From: Saprospira grandis
GTDB lineage: Bacteria; Bacteroidota; Bacteroidia; Chitinophagales; Saprospiraceae
Direction of reading: 5' to 3'
Length of the DNA stretch: 64,000 nucleotides
Assembly: GCF_027594745.1 (NCBI RefSeq)
Contig: NZ_CP110854.1
Coordinates: 1 to 64,000 of the forward strand
A program made the position numbers and the translations under genes. The notes beneath the pieces are model-generated. The model made no database searches and was not told where the DNA came from. It was given only the letters and a program-made list of their open reading frames with translations. Of this stretch, positions 8,807 to 16,867 are shown piece after piece. Numbering within the stretch: position 1 is the first letter of the stretch; each line of letters begins with the position of its first letter.

Positions 8807-10150
8807 ATGTTAAATATTATTCGAAAAAGAAACCCTTTTGCCCAAAAGCTGCCATCGCCTCAGGCGGTAGAGCGAACCTATTGGCGAAAGTTTTATGGGC
8901 AGGCGGGTCGTCGCTGGACCCTCCGTTTTTTTCTGCTCTTTTGTTTTTTGGCCCTTTTTTCTGACTTTCTGGCCAATCAAAAACCAATTTACTGTGAGTT
9001 GGAGGAGCTAGAAACGGGCGAGCGCTATCAGTTTTAGCCCATTCTATACGATTATGCCGTTGGTTTGGGCTTTCGCAATTGGGAGATTAAGTGGAAACGG
9101 CTCAACTGGTATGCTCCAGATGAAAAGCAGTGGCAATATCATGGGGTTATTTTTCCGCCCATTAGCTATTCTGCCGAGCAGGTTGATTTGCGCAATCCCT
9201 TAGTGGGTCCTCGAGATGAGCAGGTCCTGACTGGCTATATGCGACCGCATTATTTAGGCACCGACCCTTTGGGCCGAGATTTAGCTGCGGGTCTGCTACA
9301 TGGCTGCCGAACGGCCCTATTGGTAGGCTTGGTGGCCATGTCGATAGCGGCTCTAATTGGCATTTTGCTGGGGGCTTTGGCTGGCTATTATGGCGATGAT
9401 CGGCTCTACTGGAAACGCGCTTATTTCCTTGCTTTTTTCTTTGGTCTTTTTGCCTTTTGCTTTTTGGCCTTTGTTTGGGGCGCCTATCCCTTGGGCGAGC
9501 TCTTGAGGTCGGGTAATTTCTTAAAAGCAGGCTTTTATCTCACGCTTTTAGGAGTTCTTCTAGCAGCTATTTCTACACTTTTGGGCTGGATTTTGGGGCA
9601 GCTCCCTTTTCTTTCGGTCAAGAAGCGGCTCCCCTTAGATTTGGCCGTCATGCGCTTTATAGAATTGATTAACTCCATTCCGGTTCTCTTGCTCATTTTG
9701 GCCATTTTGCCCCTCATTAAAGATAGCTCTATTTATACCGTCATGGTCCTCATTGGTTTGTTATCTTGGACCGGTATTGCCAAGTTTATTCGAGCCGAAA
9801 TGCTGCGTATAAGAGCGCTCCCCTATGTGGAGGCGGCTCGGGCTTTGGGCTATAGAGAGCTGAGCATCATCTGGCGGCAGGCCTTGCCCAATGCCCTGCC
9901 TCCGGTCCTCATTGCCTTGGCTTTTGGGATGGCTGCGGCGGTACTCACCGAGTCCTTTCTTTCTTTTATCAATGTGGGCCTACCTCCCGAGCAGGTGAGT
10001 TGGGGCTCTTTATTGCGTAGCGCCCGAGATGCGGGTATTTCGGCTTGGTGGCTGGCGCTTTTTCCAGGGCTTGCCATCTTTTTCACGCTCAGTATTTTCA
10101 ATTTATTAGGAGAGGGTATTAACAAAACGCTAGATCCTAAGGAGGTTTAA
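8807..10150 (+). pseudogene. OppC-like ABC transporter permease with in-frame TAG stop
   Basis: Inner-membrane permease of the dipeptide/oligopeptide ABC importer family (DppC/OppC). The ATG is at 8807. The first 76 codons give a cytoplasmic N-terminus and one membrane helix (RFFLLFCFLALF), then a TAG at 9035-9037 interrupts the frame. The same frame resumes at once (PILYDYAVGLGFRNW) and runs without a break to 10150. The distal part has the family motif YLGTDPLGRDLAAGLLHG, several membrane helices and the EAA loop (EAARALGYRELSIIWRQALPNA). A TTG at 9065 could restart translation but would lose the first helix. No binding protein or ATPase gene is adjacent. I take it as one gene broken by a single substitution, unless TAG is read through or is a sequencing error. 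Confidence 0.8.
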
Positions 10151-10330
10151 TTTTTTTTGGGGCCTGCCGCCTGCGGCGGCCGGGCCCTTGCAGGGCTCGC
10201 AGGTCTGCTCGGCCGTTATTCCCTTCGGTCATCGAACTGCGGCTTTCAGCCTTGTTGTCGCCGCTTTCAGCGGCTCGGTCTGGCCTGCGGCCACCCTTTC
10301 AGGCCCCTAGGCCGACGGGCCTTCGGCCCT
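10151..10330 (+). repeat. GC-rich hairpin element, copy 4 (left arm of composite array)
   Basis: Starts with T8 one base after the permease stop. Closing stem GGCCT/AGGCC, first hairpin GCCGCC/GGCGGC with a TGC loop. It carries the extra submodule with TCATCGAACTGCGGC. It faces copy 5 in inverted orientation 380 bp away. Confidence 0.85.
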
Positions 10331-10710
10331 TTTTACTGTAGGTTGAAACCTACAGCCATACAACAACCCCATTCTACATCTATAGTGCGGAGAGGATTAA
10401 AATCCTCTACCGCTTTGAACAAGGGCTGTTTTTTTCTTGATAGTTTAATTTTGTTTTTTCTCCCCCATAAATTTCATAGGAACCCTAGGGCCAAGGCCCT
10501 AGGCTATTGAAAAAATTGTCATCCCCTCATTCGAGGGGATTTTTCTTTGCGGTTGTGGTTGGGGAGTTGTTGTTTTTCTTGGAGCTAATTTTTTTCCATT
10601 TTCCAGCAAAGAAGGGCTTTAGCCCACCTGTTTACCCAGTCTACAAGCATGGGCTTCAGCCCATGACCCCAAAACCGCCGAAGAAAACCGCCCAAAGAAA
10701 AAAGACTGTT
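10331..10710. repeat. Short-palindrome array between inverted element copies
   Basis: Gene-free stretch built of short palindromes: CTGTAGGTT/AACCTACAG (10337-10356), AGAGGATT/AATCCTCT (about 10391-10408), a CCCTAGGGCC..GGCCCTAGG unit followed by CATCCCC/GGGGATT (10483-10570), then GGGCT/AGCCC and CATGGGCT/AGCCCATG hairpins (about 10615-10665), and a GCCGAAGAAAACCGCCC segment. The 10483-10570 unit recurs at 36746-36805 and 38689-38776. The last segments recur near 36.9 and 39.2 kb. Confidence 0.8.
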
Positions 10711-10829
10711 GAGCGGCCTAGCGATGTGCAGGGGTGGCCGAAGGCCAGACCCAGCGGGCGCAGCCCGCGCAGGGCCGAGCGAGCAGCGAGCCCCGAAACG
10801 TAGCGCCCGCCAAAGGCGGGAGGCCCCAA
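10711..10829 (-). repeat. GC-rich hairpin element, copy 5 (right arm of composite array)
   Basis: Short subtype. Closing stem GGCCT/AGGCC, first hairpin CCCGCC/GGCGGG, second GCGGGC/GCCCGC. It ends 4 bp before the stop of the small gene on the right. Confidence 0.85.
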
Positions 10830-10833
10830 GAAC

Positions 10834-11222
10834 TTACCTTTCCATAAGGAGCGAATCGACATTTAGGTCCAAAATTGAAGCTAAATCTTCCACCAAAAAG
10901 AAATCTTCATCATTATATTTTCTAGATATAAAATGATAACCTCCCTCCCTGTTAATCTCCAATAGCCAGTTTGCATTATCATCACGCATATATGGGTTAT
11001 AATGAGCTAATATTGTCTTATCAAAAAAACTACTATCTACTTTATTTTTTGTAACAAGAATGAATAAGCCGCTAAGAGAGCTAGGGGGGGCATAAGCCAG
11101 GACTGTCCAGAATTTTGTGTCTCCCCTTCTTGCTGCCTAGATATATATTCTCTCATAAATCTCACAGAAACCCAGCGCTTATCGTTTGGCAGTTGTTTTT
11201 TTGAACGCTGTAGGGCAAACAT
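10834..11222 (-). pseudogene. Small hypothetical protein, frameshifted at a G7 run
   Basis: An AT-richer minus-strand gene of unknown function. Reading from the ATG at 11222 gives a basic N-terminus (MFALQRSKKQLPNDKRW) up to WLMPP. There the frame meets a run of seven G on the plus strand (11084-11090). In the first frame it stops after 61 codons. Shifting by one base gives a long continuation, SSLSGLFILVTKNKVDSS, on to VDSLLMER and a stop at 10834-10836, for about 129 residues in total. The second part looks like a real protein rather than a shadow. There is no signal peptide and no motif I recognise. Its 3' end abuts a composite repeat array, as do two other small AT-rich genes near 37 and 39.4 kb. 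Confidence 0.6.
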
Positions 11223-11252
11223 AAAAAAAGAGGAGCCGAAGCTCCTCCTCTA
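11222..11252 (-). terminator. Terminator of the EF-hand gene
   Basis: On the minus strand GAGGAGC/GCTCCTC is followed by T7. It lies about 30 bp past the EF-hand stop and touches the start of the frameshifted small gene. Confidence 0.8.
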
Positions 11253-11283
11253 AATAGAAAACAAAAATCCCTTTTACCCTATT

Positions 11284-11727
11284 CTAATTTGTTTTCCGTT
11301 CTCTTCTTTTGGCCGATTTTGGGGCCGCTTTCAGCTCATCTTGGCTAATAAAGCCATCTTGGTTGCTGTCAATTGTTGCAAAATTTTCTTTGATGGGACC
11401 TTTGGCTTCGGCCTGAGAAATCTGTCCGTCTTGGTCAGCATCTAGCTTCTCAAAACGCTTGCCTTTGCCTTTTTTGCCCTTGCCCTTAGGTTTGTTTTTT
11501 AATTCCTCTAGGCTAATAAAGCCATTTTGGTCGGCATCAATTGTTGCAAAATTCTTTTTGAGGCGACCTTTGGCCTCTGCCTGAGAAATCTGCCCATCTT
11601 GGTCGGCATCCATTTTTTCAAAGCGCTCTTCTTTAGACAAACGCTCTTTTCCTTCTCTTTTTTGGTCTTGTGCCTGAGCATTCAAAGCAATCAATCCAAA
11701 TCCAATTAACATCAGTAGATTTTTCAT
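11284..11727 (-). CDS. Secreted EF-hand calcium-binding protein
   Basis: A 147-residue exported protein with a signal peptide (MKNLLMLIGFGLIALNAQAQ). Four EF-hand loops of the D-x-D-x-D-G-x-I-S-x-x-E type follow: DADQDGQISQAE, DADQNGFISLEE, DADQDGQISQAE and DSNQDGFISQDE. Loops 1 and 3 are identical, and the protein is an internal duplication of a two-loop unit joined by a Lys/Gly-rich linker (GKGKKGKGKRF). It should bind Ca2+ in the periplasm or outside the cell; the role is unknown. It is a single gene with its own terminator. Upstream, an AAGGG/CCCTT hairpin with T-run (about 11774-11803) points away from it toward repeat copy 6. Confidence 0.85.
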   Translation of the reverse strand: MKNLLMLIGFGLIALNAQAQDQKREGKERLSKEERFEKMDADQDGQISQAEAKGRLKKNFATIDADQNGFISLEELKNKPKGKGKKGKGKRFEKLDADQDGQISQAEAKGPIKENFATIDSNQDGFISQDELKAAPKSAKRRERKTN

Positions 11728-11812
11728 AAAATTTGTTTTTTGGGGATAAAATTTGAACCTCAGACGCTAGTGCTCAACAAGGGTTTAAGGCCCTTGTTTT
11801 TTTTTATTTTTA

Positions 11813-11992
11813 TTTTTTGGGGCTGCCCCGCCCTGCGGGCGGGTCGGGCTATGTCGCAGCTCGCAAGCCTGCTCGGCCCTGCGCTTTTTTCGCTTTGCTC
11901 AAAAAGCTGGGTCTGGCCCTTCGGGCCACTGCTTTCTATCCCTCAGCCGGCTCCACCAAAGAGCTAGAGCTGGGCATTCGGCTTCGGCAGGC
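11813..11992 (+). repeat. GC-rich hairpin element, copy 6
   Basis: Closing stem GGCTG/CAGCC. First hairpin CCCGCCC/GGGCGGG with a TGC loop, second GCTTTTT/AAAAAGC, third GGCCC/GGGCC with a TTC loop. It fills most of the 332-bp gap between two minus-strand genes. Confidence 0.87.
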
Positions 11993-12027
11993 AAAAAAAA
12001 AGGAGACCGATAAATCGGTCTCCTTTC
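11993..12027 (-). terminator. Terminator of the acyl-CoA dehydrogenase gene
   Basis: Perfect hairpin GGAGACCGAT/ATCGGTCTCC. On the minus strand it is followed by T9, about 35 bp past the stop. Confidence 0.85.
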
Positions 12028-12059
12028 TTGGCCCATAAAAGAGCGACTTATATAATAGA

Positions 12060-13211
12060 CTAGTCTTTTAGCAAAGAGCGAGAAATCACTAGCTTCTGAA
12101 TTTCAGAGGTACCCTCTCCAATAGTACAGAGTTTAGAATCGCGGAAAAACTTCTCTACGGGGAAGTCCTTGGTATAACCATAACCACCATGTACCTGAAT
12201 ACTATCGGTAGCTACTTTTACACAAACCTCAGAGGCCATATATTTCGCCATAGCCGAGATTTTGGTCACGGGCAAATGATTATCTTTAAGATAACCCGCC
12301 TTGCGAGTAAGCAATTCTGCCGCTTCAATTTCTGTGGCCATATCGGCAAGTTTGAAGGCAATAGCTTGGAACTTAGAAATGGCTTTGCCAAACTGCTCTC
12401 TTTCTTTAGAGTACTTTAGGGCCGCCTTATAAGCACCTTTAGCAATACCTAGAGAAAGGGCAGCAATAGAAATGCGGCCACCATCTAGAATTTTCATGGC
12501 TTGGATAAAGCCTTCGCCCTCATTGCCTAGCAACTGACTCTTGTGTACTCGGCAATTTTCAAAAACCAATTCGGCAGTTTCAGAGGCGCGCATACCGAGC
12601 TTATTCTCCTTCTTCCCAGCAGAAAATCCTTCCATATTCCGCTCAATAACAAAGGCACTAATGCCGCGGCTGTCGAGTAGGTCGCCTGTACGGACGAGCA
12701 CCACCCCAACATCGCCACTGATGCCGTGGGTAATCCAGTTTTTGGTCCCGTTAATTACATAATAATCGCCATCTTTTTCTGCGGTACATTGCATACGCAT
12801 AGCATCAGAACCCGTGTTGGCCTCGGTAAGTCCCCAAAAAGCAACATGTTCGCCACTGGCCAACTTGGGTAAATACTTTTTCTTTTGCTCCTCATTGCCA
12901 AACATCAAAATATGGTTGGTTCCTAAAGAGTTGTGGGCCGCCAAAGACAAGCCGATAGAGCTACACACCTGAGCGACCTCCTCGATCACGGTAATATACT
13001 CTTGATAACCTAGGCCTGTTCCGCCATATTCTTCAGGGACCAAAACGCCCATAAACCCTTGTTCTCCCATTTTCTGGAAAAGGTCTTTGGGAAAATACTG
13101 GCGTTCATCCCAATCCATCATCTCGGGGCGAATATGTTTTTCGGCAAAGTTGCGGGCAGACTCCTGAATAAGAGCCAAGGCCTCATTGGCTGAGCTGTTC
13201 ATGTAATCCAT
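12060..13211 (-). CDS. Acyl-CoA dehydrogenase
   Basis: An FAD enzyme that makes the alpha-beta double bond in acyl-CoA esters during fatty-acid or branched-chain amino-acid breakdown. The product has 383 residues, the normal length. The family signatures are intact: WGLTEANTGSDA in the middle domain, GGRISIAALSLGIA, and QVHGGYGYTKDFPVE with the catalytic-base region CTIGEGTSEIQ near the C-terminus. The Glu in GEGTSEIQ fits the base position of short-chain and butyryl/isovaleryl-type enzymes. The chain-length preference cannot be fixed from sequence alone. Start at 13211 or at the ATG three codons later. It is a single gene. Confidence 0.93.
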   Translation of the reverse strand: MDYMNSSANEALALIQESARNFAEKHIRPEMMDWDERQYFPKDLFQKMGEQGFMGVLVPEEYGGTGLGYQEYITVIEEVAQVCSSIGLSLAAHNSLGTNHILMFGNEEQKKKYLPKLASGEHVAFWGLTEANTGSDAMRMQCTAEKDGDYYVINGTKNWITHGISGDVGVVLVRTGDLLDSRGISAFVIERNMEGFSAGKKENKLGMRASETAELVFENCRVHKSQLLGNEGEGFIQAMKILDGGRISIAALSLGIAKGAYKAALKYSKEREQFGKAISKFQAIAFKLADMATEIEAAELLTRKAGYLKDNHLPVTKISAMAKYMASEVCVKVATDSIQVHGGYGYTKDFPVEKFFRDSKLCTIGEGTSEIQKLVISRSLLKD

Positions 13212-13410
13212 AAATTAAATAAAGAGATTTTTGGGGACCAATTTGGGGCTTTCCTTTTGGTCCAATAGTTTGAAGAGAGCAATGCTCTCTGAGAAATGTC
13301 TGTTTCGCCAATTTACAACAAAAAAATTGATTTTCGGTTTTTCTGCTTTTTATGCCAAGCCTTAACATAAATTAACTAGCTTCGGATATTGGGCCAAAAG
13401 CTAGCCAGCT

Positions 13411-13554
13411 GCGTCTTGCAGGCCCGAAGGGCCGCAGGCCTAGCGATGTGTAGGGGTGGCCGAAGGCCAGACCGAGGAGCGGAGCGACGAAGGGCCGAGC
13501 GAATAGCGAGCCCCGAAACGTAGCGCCTGCCGCAGGCAGGAGGCCCCAAAAAAA
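13411..13554 (-). repeat. GC-rich hairpin element, copy 7
   Basis: Closing stem GGCCT/AGGCC. First hairpin CCTGCC/GGCAGG with a TGC loop. The distal hairpin GGCCC/GGGCC carries the CCTGCAAGACGC tail. It sits in the 403-bp divergent gap between the dehydrogenase and proC. The rest of that gap (13212-13410) shows nothing I can name. Confidence 0.87.
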
Positions 13555-13614
13555 CATCATATATAAGGTAAACTACTTTCTTTTGCTGAATCAGCATACA
13601 TTTAAATTTTTATT

Positions 13615-14403
13615 ATGCAAACAATTGCTTTAGTGGGTTGTGGAAACTTGGGCAGCGCCATTATTAAGGGATTATTGGCTAGTGGGCAAGCGCCCCAGCA
13701 CATTCGGGCTAGTCGGCGTTCGCTTTGGGCCCTGCAGCCCTTGTCTGAACTAGGCGTACAGACCTTTTCGGATAATTTGGAGGCCATTCAGGGGGCCGAT
13801 ATTATTATTTTGGGCCTCAAGCCCTATGTTATGCCCAAGGTATTGGCCGAAATTGCCCCAAAATTAGGGCCGCAGCAAATTGTGGTCTCTTTGGCCACCG
13901 GACTAAGTTTGGAGAGTTTGGGCCAAGAGCTGCCCGAAGAACAACCACTAGTGCGGGCCATGCCCAATACGGCAGCCGATGTGAGCGAATCGCTTAGTTG
14001 TTTGGCGCAAAAAAACTGTAGTTTGCAGCAGCAAAAAGCAGTGGGCCGCATTTTTGAAGCCGTTGGCGAAGCGATTTGGATAGAAGAAGAACTGATGGAA
14101 GCCGCCACCATTTTGGGCGCCTGTGGCGTTGCTTATGTGCTCCGCTTTATCCGCGCTATGGTGCAGGGCGGCATTCAGCTAGGCTTTGATGCCCAAACGG
14201 CCAAAAAGATTGTCACCCAAACCACCAAGGGAGCAGCCGAGCTCCTTTTGCAAGGCGGCAAACACCCCGAAGAAGAAATTGATAAGGTGACTACGCCCAG
14301 AGGCTGTACCATTGTGGGCCTCAATGAAATGGAGCATTCGGGCTTTAGCTCGGCCCTGATCAAAGGGATTTTGGCTTCCTTTGAGGCCATAGAAAAGAAG
14401 TAA
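13615..14403 (+). CDS. proC: Pyrroline-5-carboxylate reductase
   Basis: Catalyses the last step of proline synthesis, reducing pyrroline-5-carboxylate with NAD(P)H. The product is 262 residues, the usual size. The N-terminal Rossmann motif is ALVGCGNLGSAIIKGL (about 4-19). The RAMPNTAADV motif is present, and the C-terminal dimerisation domain carries the family signature KVTTPRGCTIVGLNEME (the usual V-T-x-P-G-G-x-T form has R-G here). The ATG at 13615 is well supported. The gene is followed by a strong terminator and no other proline gene is adjacent. Confidence 0.95.
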   Translation: MQTIALVGCGNLGSAIIKGLLASGQAPQHIRASRRSLWALQPLSELGVQTFSDNLEAIQGADIIILGLKPYVMPKVLAEIAPKLGPQQIVVSLATGLSLESLGQELPEEQPLVRAMPNTAADVSESLSCLAQKNCSLQQQKAVGRIFEAVGEAIWIEEELMEAATILGACGVAYVLRFIRAMVQGGIQLGFDAQTAKKIVTQTTKGAAELLLQGGKHPEEEIDKVTTPRGCTIVGLNEMEHSGFSSALIKGILASFEAIEKK

Positions 14404-14430
14404 ATAGCGGCGGACTAAGCTGTCACAATC

Positions 14431-14470
14431 TGCCCTCTTAAGGTTTTCTTAAGAGGGCTTTAGTTTTTAG
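14431..14470 (+). terminator. Terminator of proC
   Basis: Hairpin CCCTCTTAAG/CTTAAGAGGG with a short loop, followed by a T-rich tract. Confidence 0.85.
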
Positions 14471-14623
14471 ACTTACTCTAAATAACTGACAAACAAACTT
14501 TTGTGTGGAATGTAAATTATATTGCCAAAAAAAACTTGGCCCCCAATGCCCCAATCAAATCAAAATCACTATTTTTAGCGGGTACGAATGTATTTTCACT
14601 TACTATTCCTAATAAATTAAATT

Positions 14624-16015
14624 ATGCTCTTTTCCGTTATCTTGAGTTTTATCATTGGTTATGTGGCCATTGTGTTTGAGCATCCGCTCAAGCTAGATAA
14701 AACGGTACCTGCCCTCATTATGGCGGCCCTTTGTTGGGCTTTCGTTTCTTTGGGCCATCTCGAGGTTTTTGATCATCATGGACATGAAGCGGCCCTCGAT
14801 AATATCCTGCTTCACCATATTGGTAAAACTGCCGAAATTCTCATCTTCCTGATCGGCGCCATGACAATTGTAGAGCTAATTGACTTACACGGTGGTTTTG
14901 GGGCGATTACCGATCGCATCAAAACGACCAAAAAATCGACCATGCTCTGGATGGTGATGCCTTTGGCCTTTTTCCTTTCTGCAACCCTAGACAACCTAGC
15001 CTGTACGATTGTGGTGGTGTCTTTGCTTCGCAAATTGGTCCCCGTCAAAGAAGAGCGTATTTATTTCATCAGTTTGGGCGTTATTGCTGCCAATGCGGGC
15101 GGTGCTTGGTCGCCAATTGGAGATGTAACCACCACTATGCTCTGGATTGGTAACCGTATTTCGGTTTCTGGTTTGGTCTTGGCGCTTTTGCTTCCTTCTA
15201 TTGCCTGTGCAATTATTCCTACAGCCGTAATGGCCGCTATGCCTTATATGAAAGGAAACATCACTCCTGCCGACACTTCTGATATTCATTCAGGAGAGAA
15301 AAACCCCAAAATCAAAGGGGCCGACACTATGCTTATTGCTGGTTTGGCCGGTCTGGTTTTCGTTCCTATTTTCAAAACAGTAACGCATCTTCCTCCCTAT
15401 GTGGGCATGATGCTTTCTTTGGGTGTTGTTTGGTTGATTTCAGAGTACCTTCACCCCGATGAAGAATTTGAAGATAAGCAGAAATACTCGGCTCACCACG
15501 CCCTTTCTCGTATCGAGATGTCTAGTATCCTTTTCTTCCTCGGTATCTTGATGGCCGTAGCCTCTCTAGAATCACTAAATGTGCTTAAGGATTTGGCCGA
15601 AGCCATGAACGGCGTCTTCCCTTCTGACAAACAATATCTACCTGGTGTAGTTGGTTTGGACCTTGTTGTGGCCATTTTGGGCCTCGGTTCTGCCCTAATT
15701 GATAACGTGCCTTTGGTGGCCGCCGCTATGGGTATGTACTCTACCGAAGAGTATGTGATGGACCACAAACTCTGGCACTTCTTGGCCTATTCTGCGGGTA
15801 CAGGAGGGTCTATGCTCATCATTGGTTCTGCTGCTGGTGTAGCCGCTATGGGTATGGAAAAAATCGACTTTATGTGGTATATGAAGAAGATTGCCTGGTT
15901 GGCCCTTTTGGGTTTCTTTGCCGGAGCTATCGTTTTCTTGATCATGCACCCCATCGTAGAGCCTTACCTTATTGATGCCGCTAGCCATGCCGCCCCCACA
16001 GGCGGAGGACACTAA
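14624..16015 (+). CDS. nhaD: Na+/H+ antiporter NhaD
   Basis: An inner-membrane antiporter of the NhaD (ion transporter/arsenite permease-like) family that expels Na+ in exchange for H+, as expected in a marine cell. At 463 residues it has about a dozen hydrophobic segments. Family motifs seen are FLIGAMTIVELIDLHGGF (about 75-92), the discontinuous-helix region FFLSATLDNLACTIV (about 115-129), NAGGAWSPIGDVTTTMLW, and the second-half repeat LIDNVPLVAAAMGMY. The His/Gly-rich C-terminus (HAAPTGGGH) is hydrophilic. It stands alone and ends at a terminator that runs straight into repeat copy 8. Confidence 0.93.
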   Translation: MLFSVILSFIIGYVAIVFEHPLKLDKTVPALIMAALCWAFVSLGHLEVFDHHGHEAALDNILLHHIGKTAEILIFLIGAMTIVELIDLHGGFGAITDRIKTTKKSTMLWMVMPLAFFLSATLDNLACTIVVVSLLRKLVPVKEERIYFISLGVIAANAGGAWSPIGDVTTTMLWIGNRISVSGLVLALLLPSIACAIIPTAVMAAMPYMKGNITPADTSDIHSGEKNPKIKGADTMLIAGLAGLVFVPIFKTVTHLPPYVGMMLSLGVVWLISEYLHPDEEFEDKQKYSAHHALSRIEMSSILFFLGILMAVASLESLNVLKDLAEAMNGVFPSDKQYLPGVVGLDLVVAILGLGSALIDNVPLVAAAMGMYSTEEYVMDHKLWHFLAYSAGTGGSMLIIGSAAGVAAMGMEKIDFMWYMKKIAWLALLGFFAGAIVFLIMHPIVEPYLIDAASHAAPTGGGH

Positions 16016-16042
16016 GCGCTAGCCTCAACTTGCTATAAAAAT

Positions 16043-16077
16043 GCCTATTCCTTCTATAAGGAGTAGGCGTTTTTTTT
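16043..16077 (+). terminator. Terminator of nhaD, fused to repeat copy 8
   Basis: Stem GCCTATTCCTT/AAGGAGTAGGC with one mismatch and a CTAT loop, followed by T8 (16070-16077). GGGGCC of repeat copy 8 begins at the next base. Confidence 0.87.
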
Positions 16078-16214
16078 GGGGCCTCCGCTGCGGCTACGCC
16101 TTGCGGCGCTACGCTTTGGGGCTCGCTCTCTGCTCGGCCCTGCGCCAGCAAGCTGGCTGGGTCTGGCCTAACGGCCACCCCGCCGCATCGCTAGGCCGAG
16201 GGCCAGCCCCTAGC
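16070..16214 (+). repeat. GC-rich hairpin element, copy 8
   Basis: Short subtype with closing stem GGCCT/AGGCC and a CCAGC/GCTGG second hairpin. The third hairpin has a TAAC loop. Its T-run is the tail of the nhaD terminator. Confidence 0.85.
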
Positions 16215-16228
16215 AAAAAAGAAAGCTA

Positions 16229-16262
16229 TTGGGGAAAAAATTGTATCTATTTCCTAGATTTG
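16229..16262 (+). promoter_or_regulatory. Candidate Bacteroidota-type promoter
   Basis: TTG at 16229-16231, a 23-bp spacer, and TAGATTTG at 16255-16262 match the TTG-N17-23-TAnnTTTG pattern, with the spacer at its upper limit. It lies 23 bp before the lipoprotein start at 16285. Confidence 0.45.
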
Positions 16263-16284
16263 CGTTTCGAAAAAAAGATAAAAC

Positions 16285-16785
16285 ATGAACAGACCAAACT
16301 TACTTCTTTTAGTATTTGCCAGCCTATTTCTCTTTTCTTGTAGCCCTAAACAAACCGAAGAGGGGCTCCCCTTAGATGAATATGGTCGAGAAGATTTCTT
16401 GAGTTTTCATCATAAGTTTTTCCATGAAATTGATTTTCAGTTGGCCCGAATTGACTTTCCCATTACTGGCCCAAAAATGGCCAATGGCCTGCCCAAAATC
16501 ATAGAAGAAAAAGACTGGACCTTATTGCGCCCCATTGAGGGCCAAGAAGGCGTAGAGCGCCAATTTGCTCCCAGAGCCGATGACCTCATGGAGGAGTATA
16601 TTATTGCCCAAAAAGCCTTTGTGATTAAACTGCGCTACCAGCACAATGAAGTGCAAAATAAATGGTACCTCACTTATTACTCTGGCATCACTGGCGATAA
16701 TATGCGAGCCACCGTAGACTCTAGCAAACTAGATAGCAATCGGGTTTTGTTGGTGCACCCCGATTCTATGCCTACAGATAAATAA
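16285..16785 (+). CDS. Hypothetical lipoprotein
   Basis: A 166-residue protein with a lipoprotein signal (NLLLLVFASLFLFSC, lipid-modified Cys about residue 19), so it is probably anchored in the outer membrane facing the periplasm or surface. The mature part is soluble and acidic with no motif I know (GREDFLSFHHKFFHEIDFQ near the start and WYLTYYSGITGDNM near the end). A TAGATTTG promoter-like box lies just upstream. It lies between nhaD and the aldolase gene on the same strand, with its own intergenic spacers, so co-transcription is not evident. Function unknown. Confidence 0.75.
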   Translation: MNRPNLLLLVFASLFLFSCSPKQTEEGLPLDEYGREDFLSFHHKFFHEIDFQLARIDFPITGPKMANGLPKIIEEKDWTLLRPIEGQEGVERQFAPRADDLMEEYIIAQKAFVIKLRYQHNEVQNKWYLTYYSGITGDNMRATVDSSKLDSNRVLLVHPDSMPTDK

Positions 16786-16867
16786 AATAGGCTGCGGCAT
16801 CAAAATTTAACTGAACTTTGTATTTTGGGGCGCAAACGCTTTTTATCCGCCAAAAAATTGAAACGAC

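Noticed and set aside
10151..10829. CRISPR array
   Set aside because: The repeats are palindromic modules of mixed type without constant repeat-spacer periodicity, and no cas gene is in the window.
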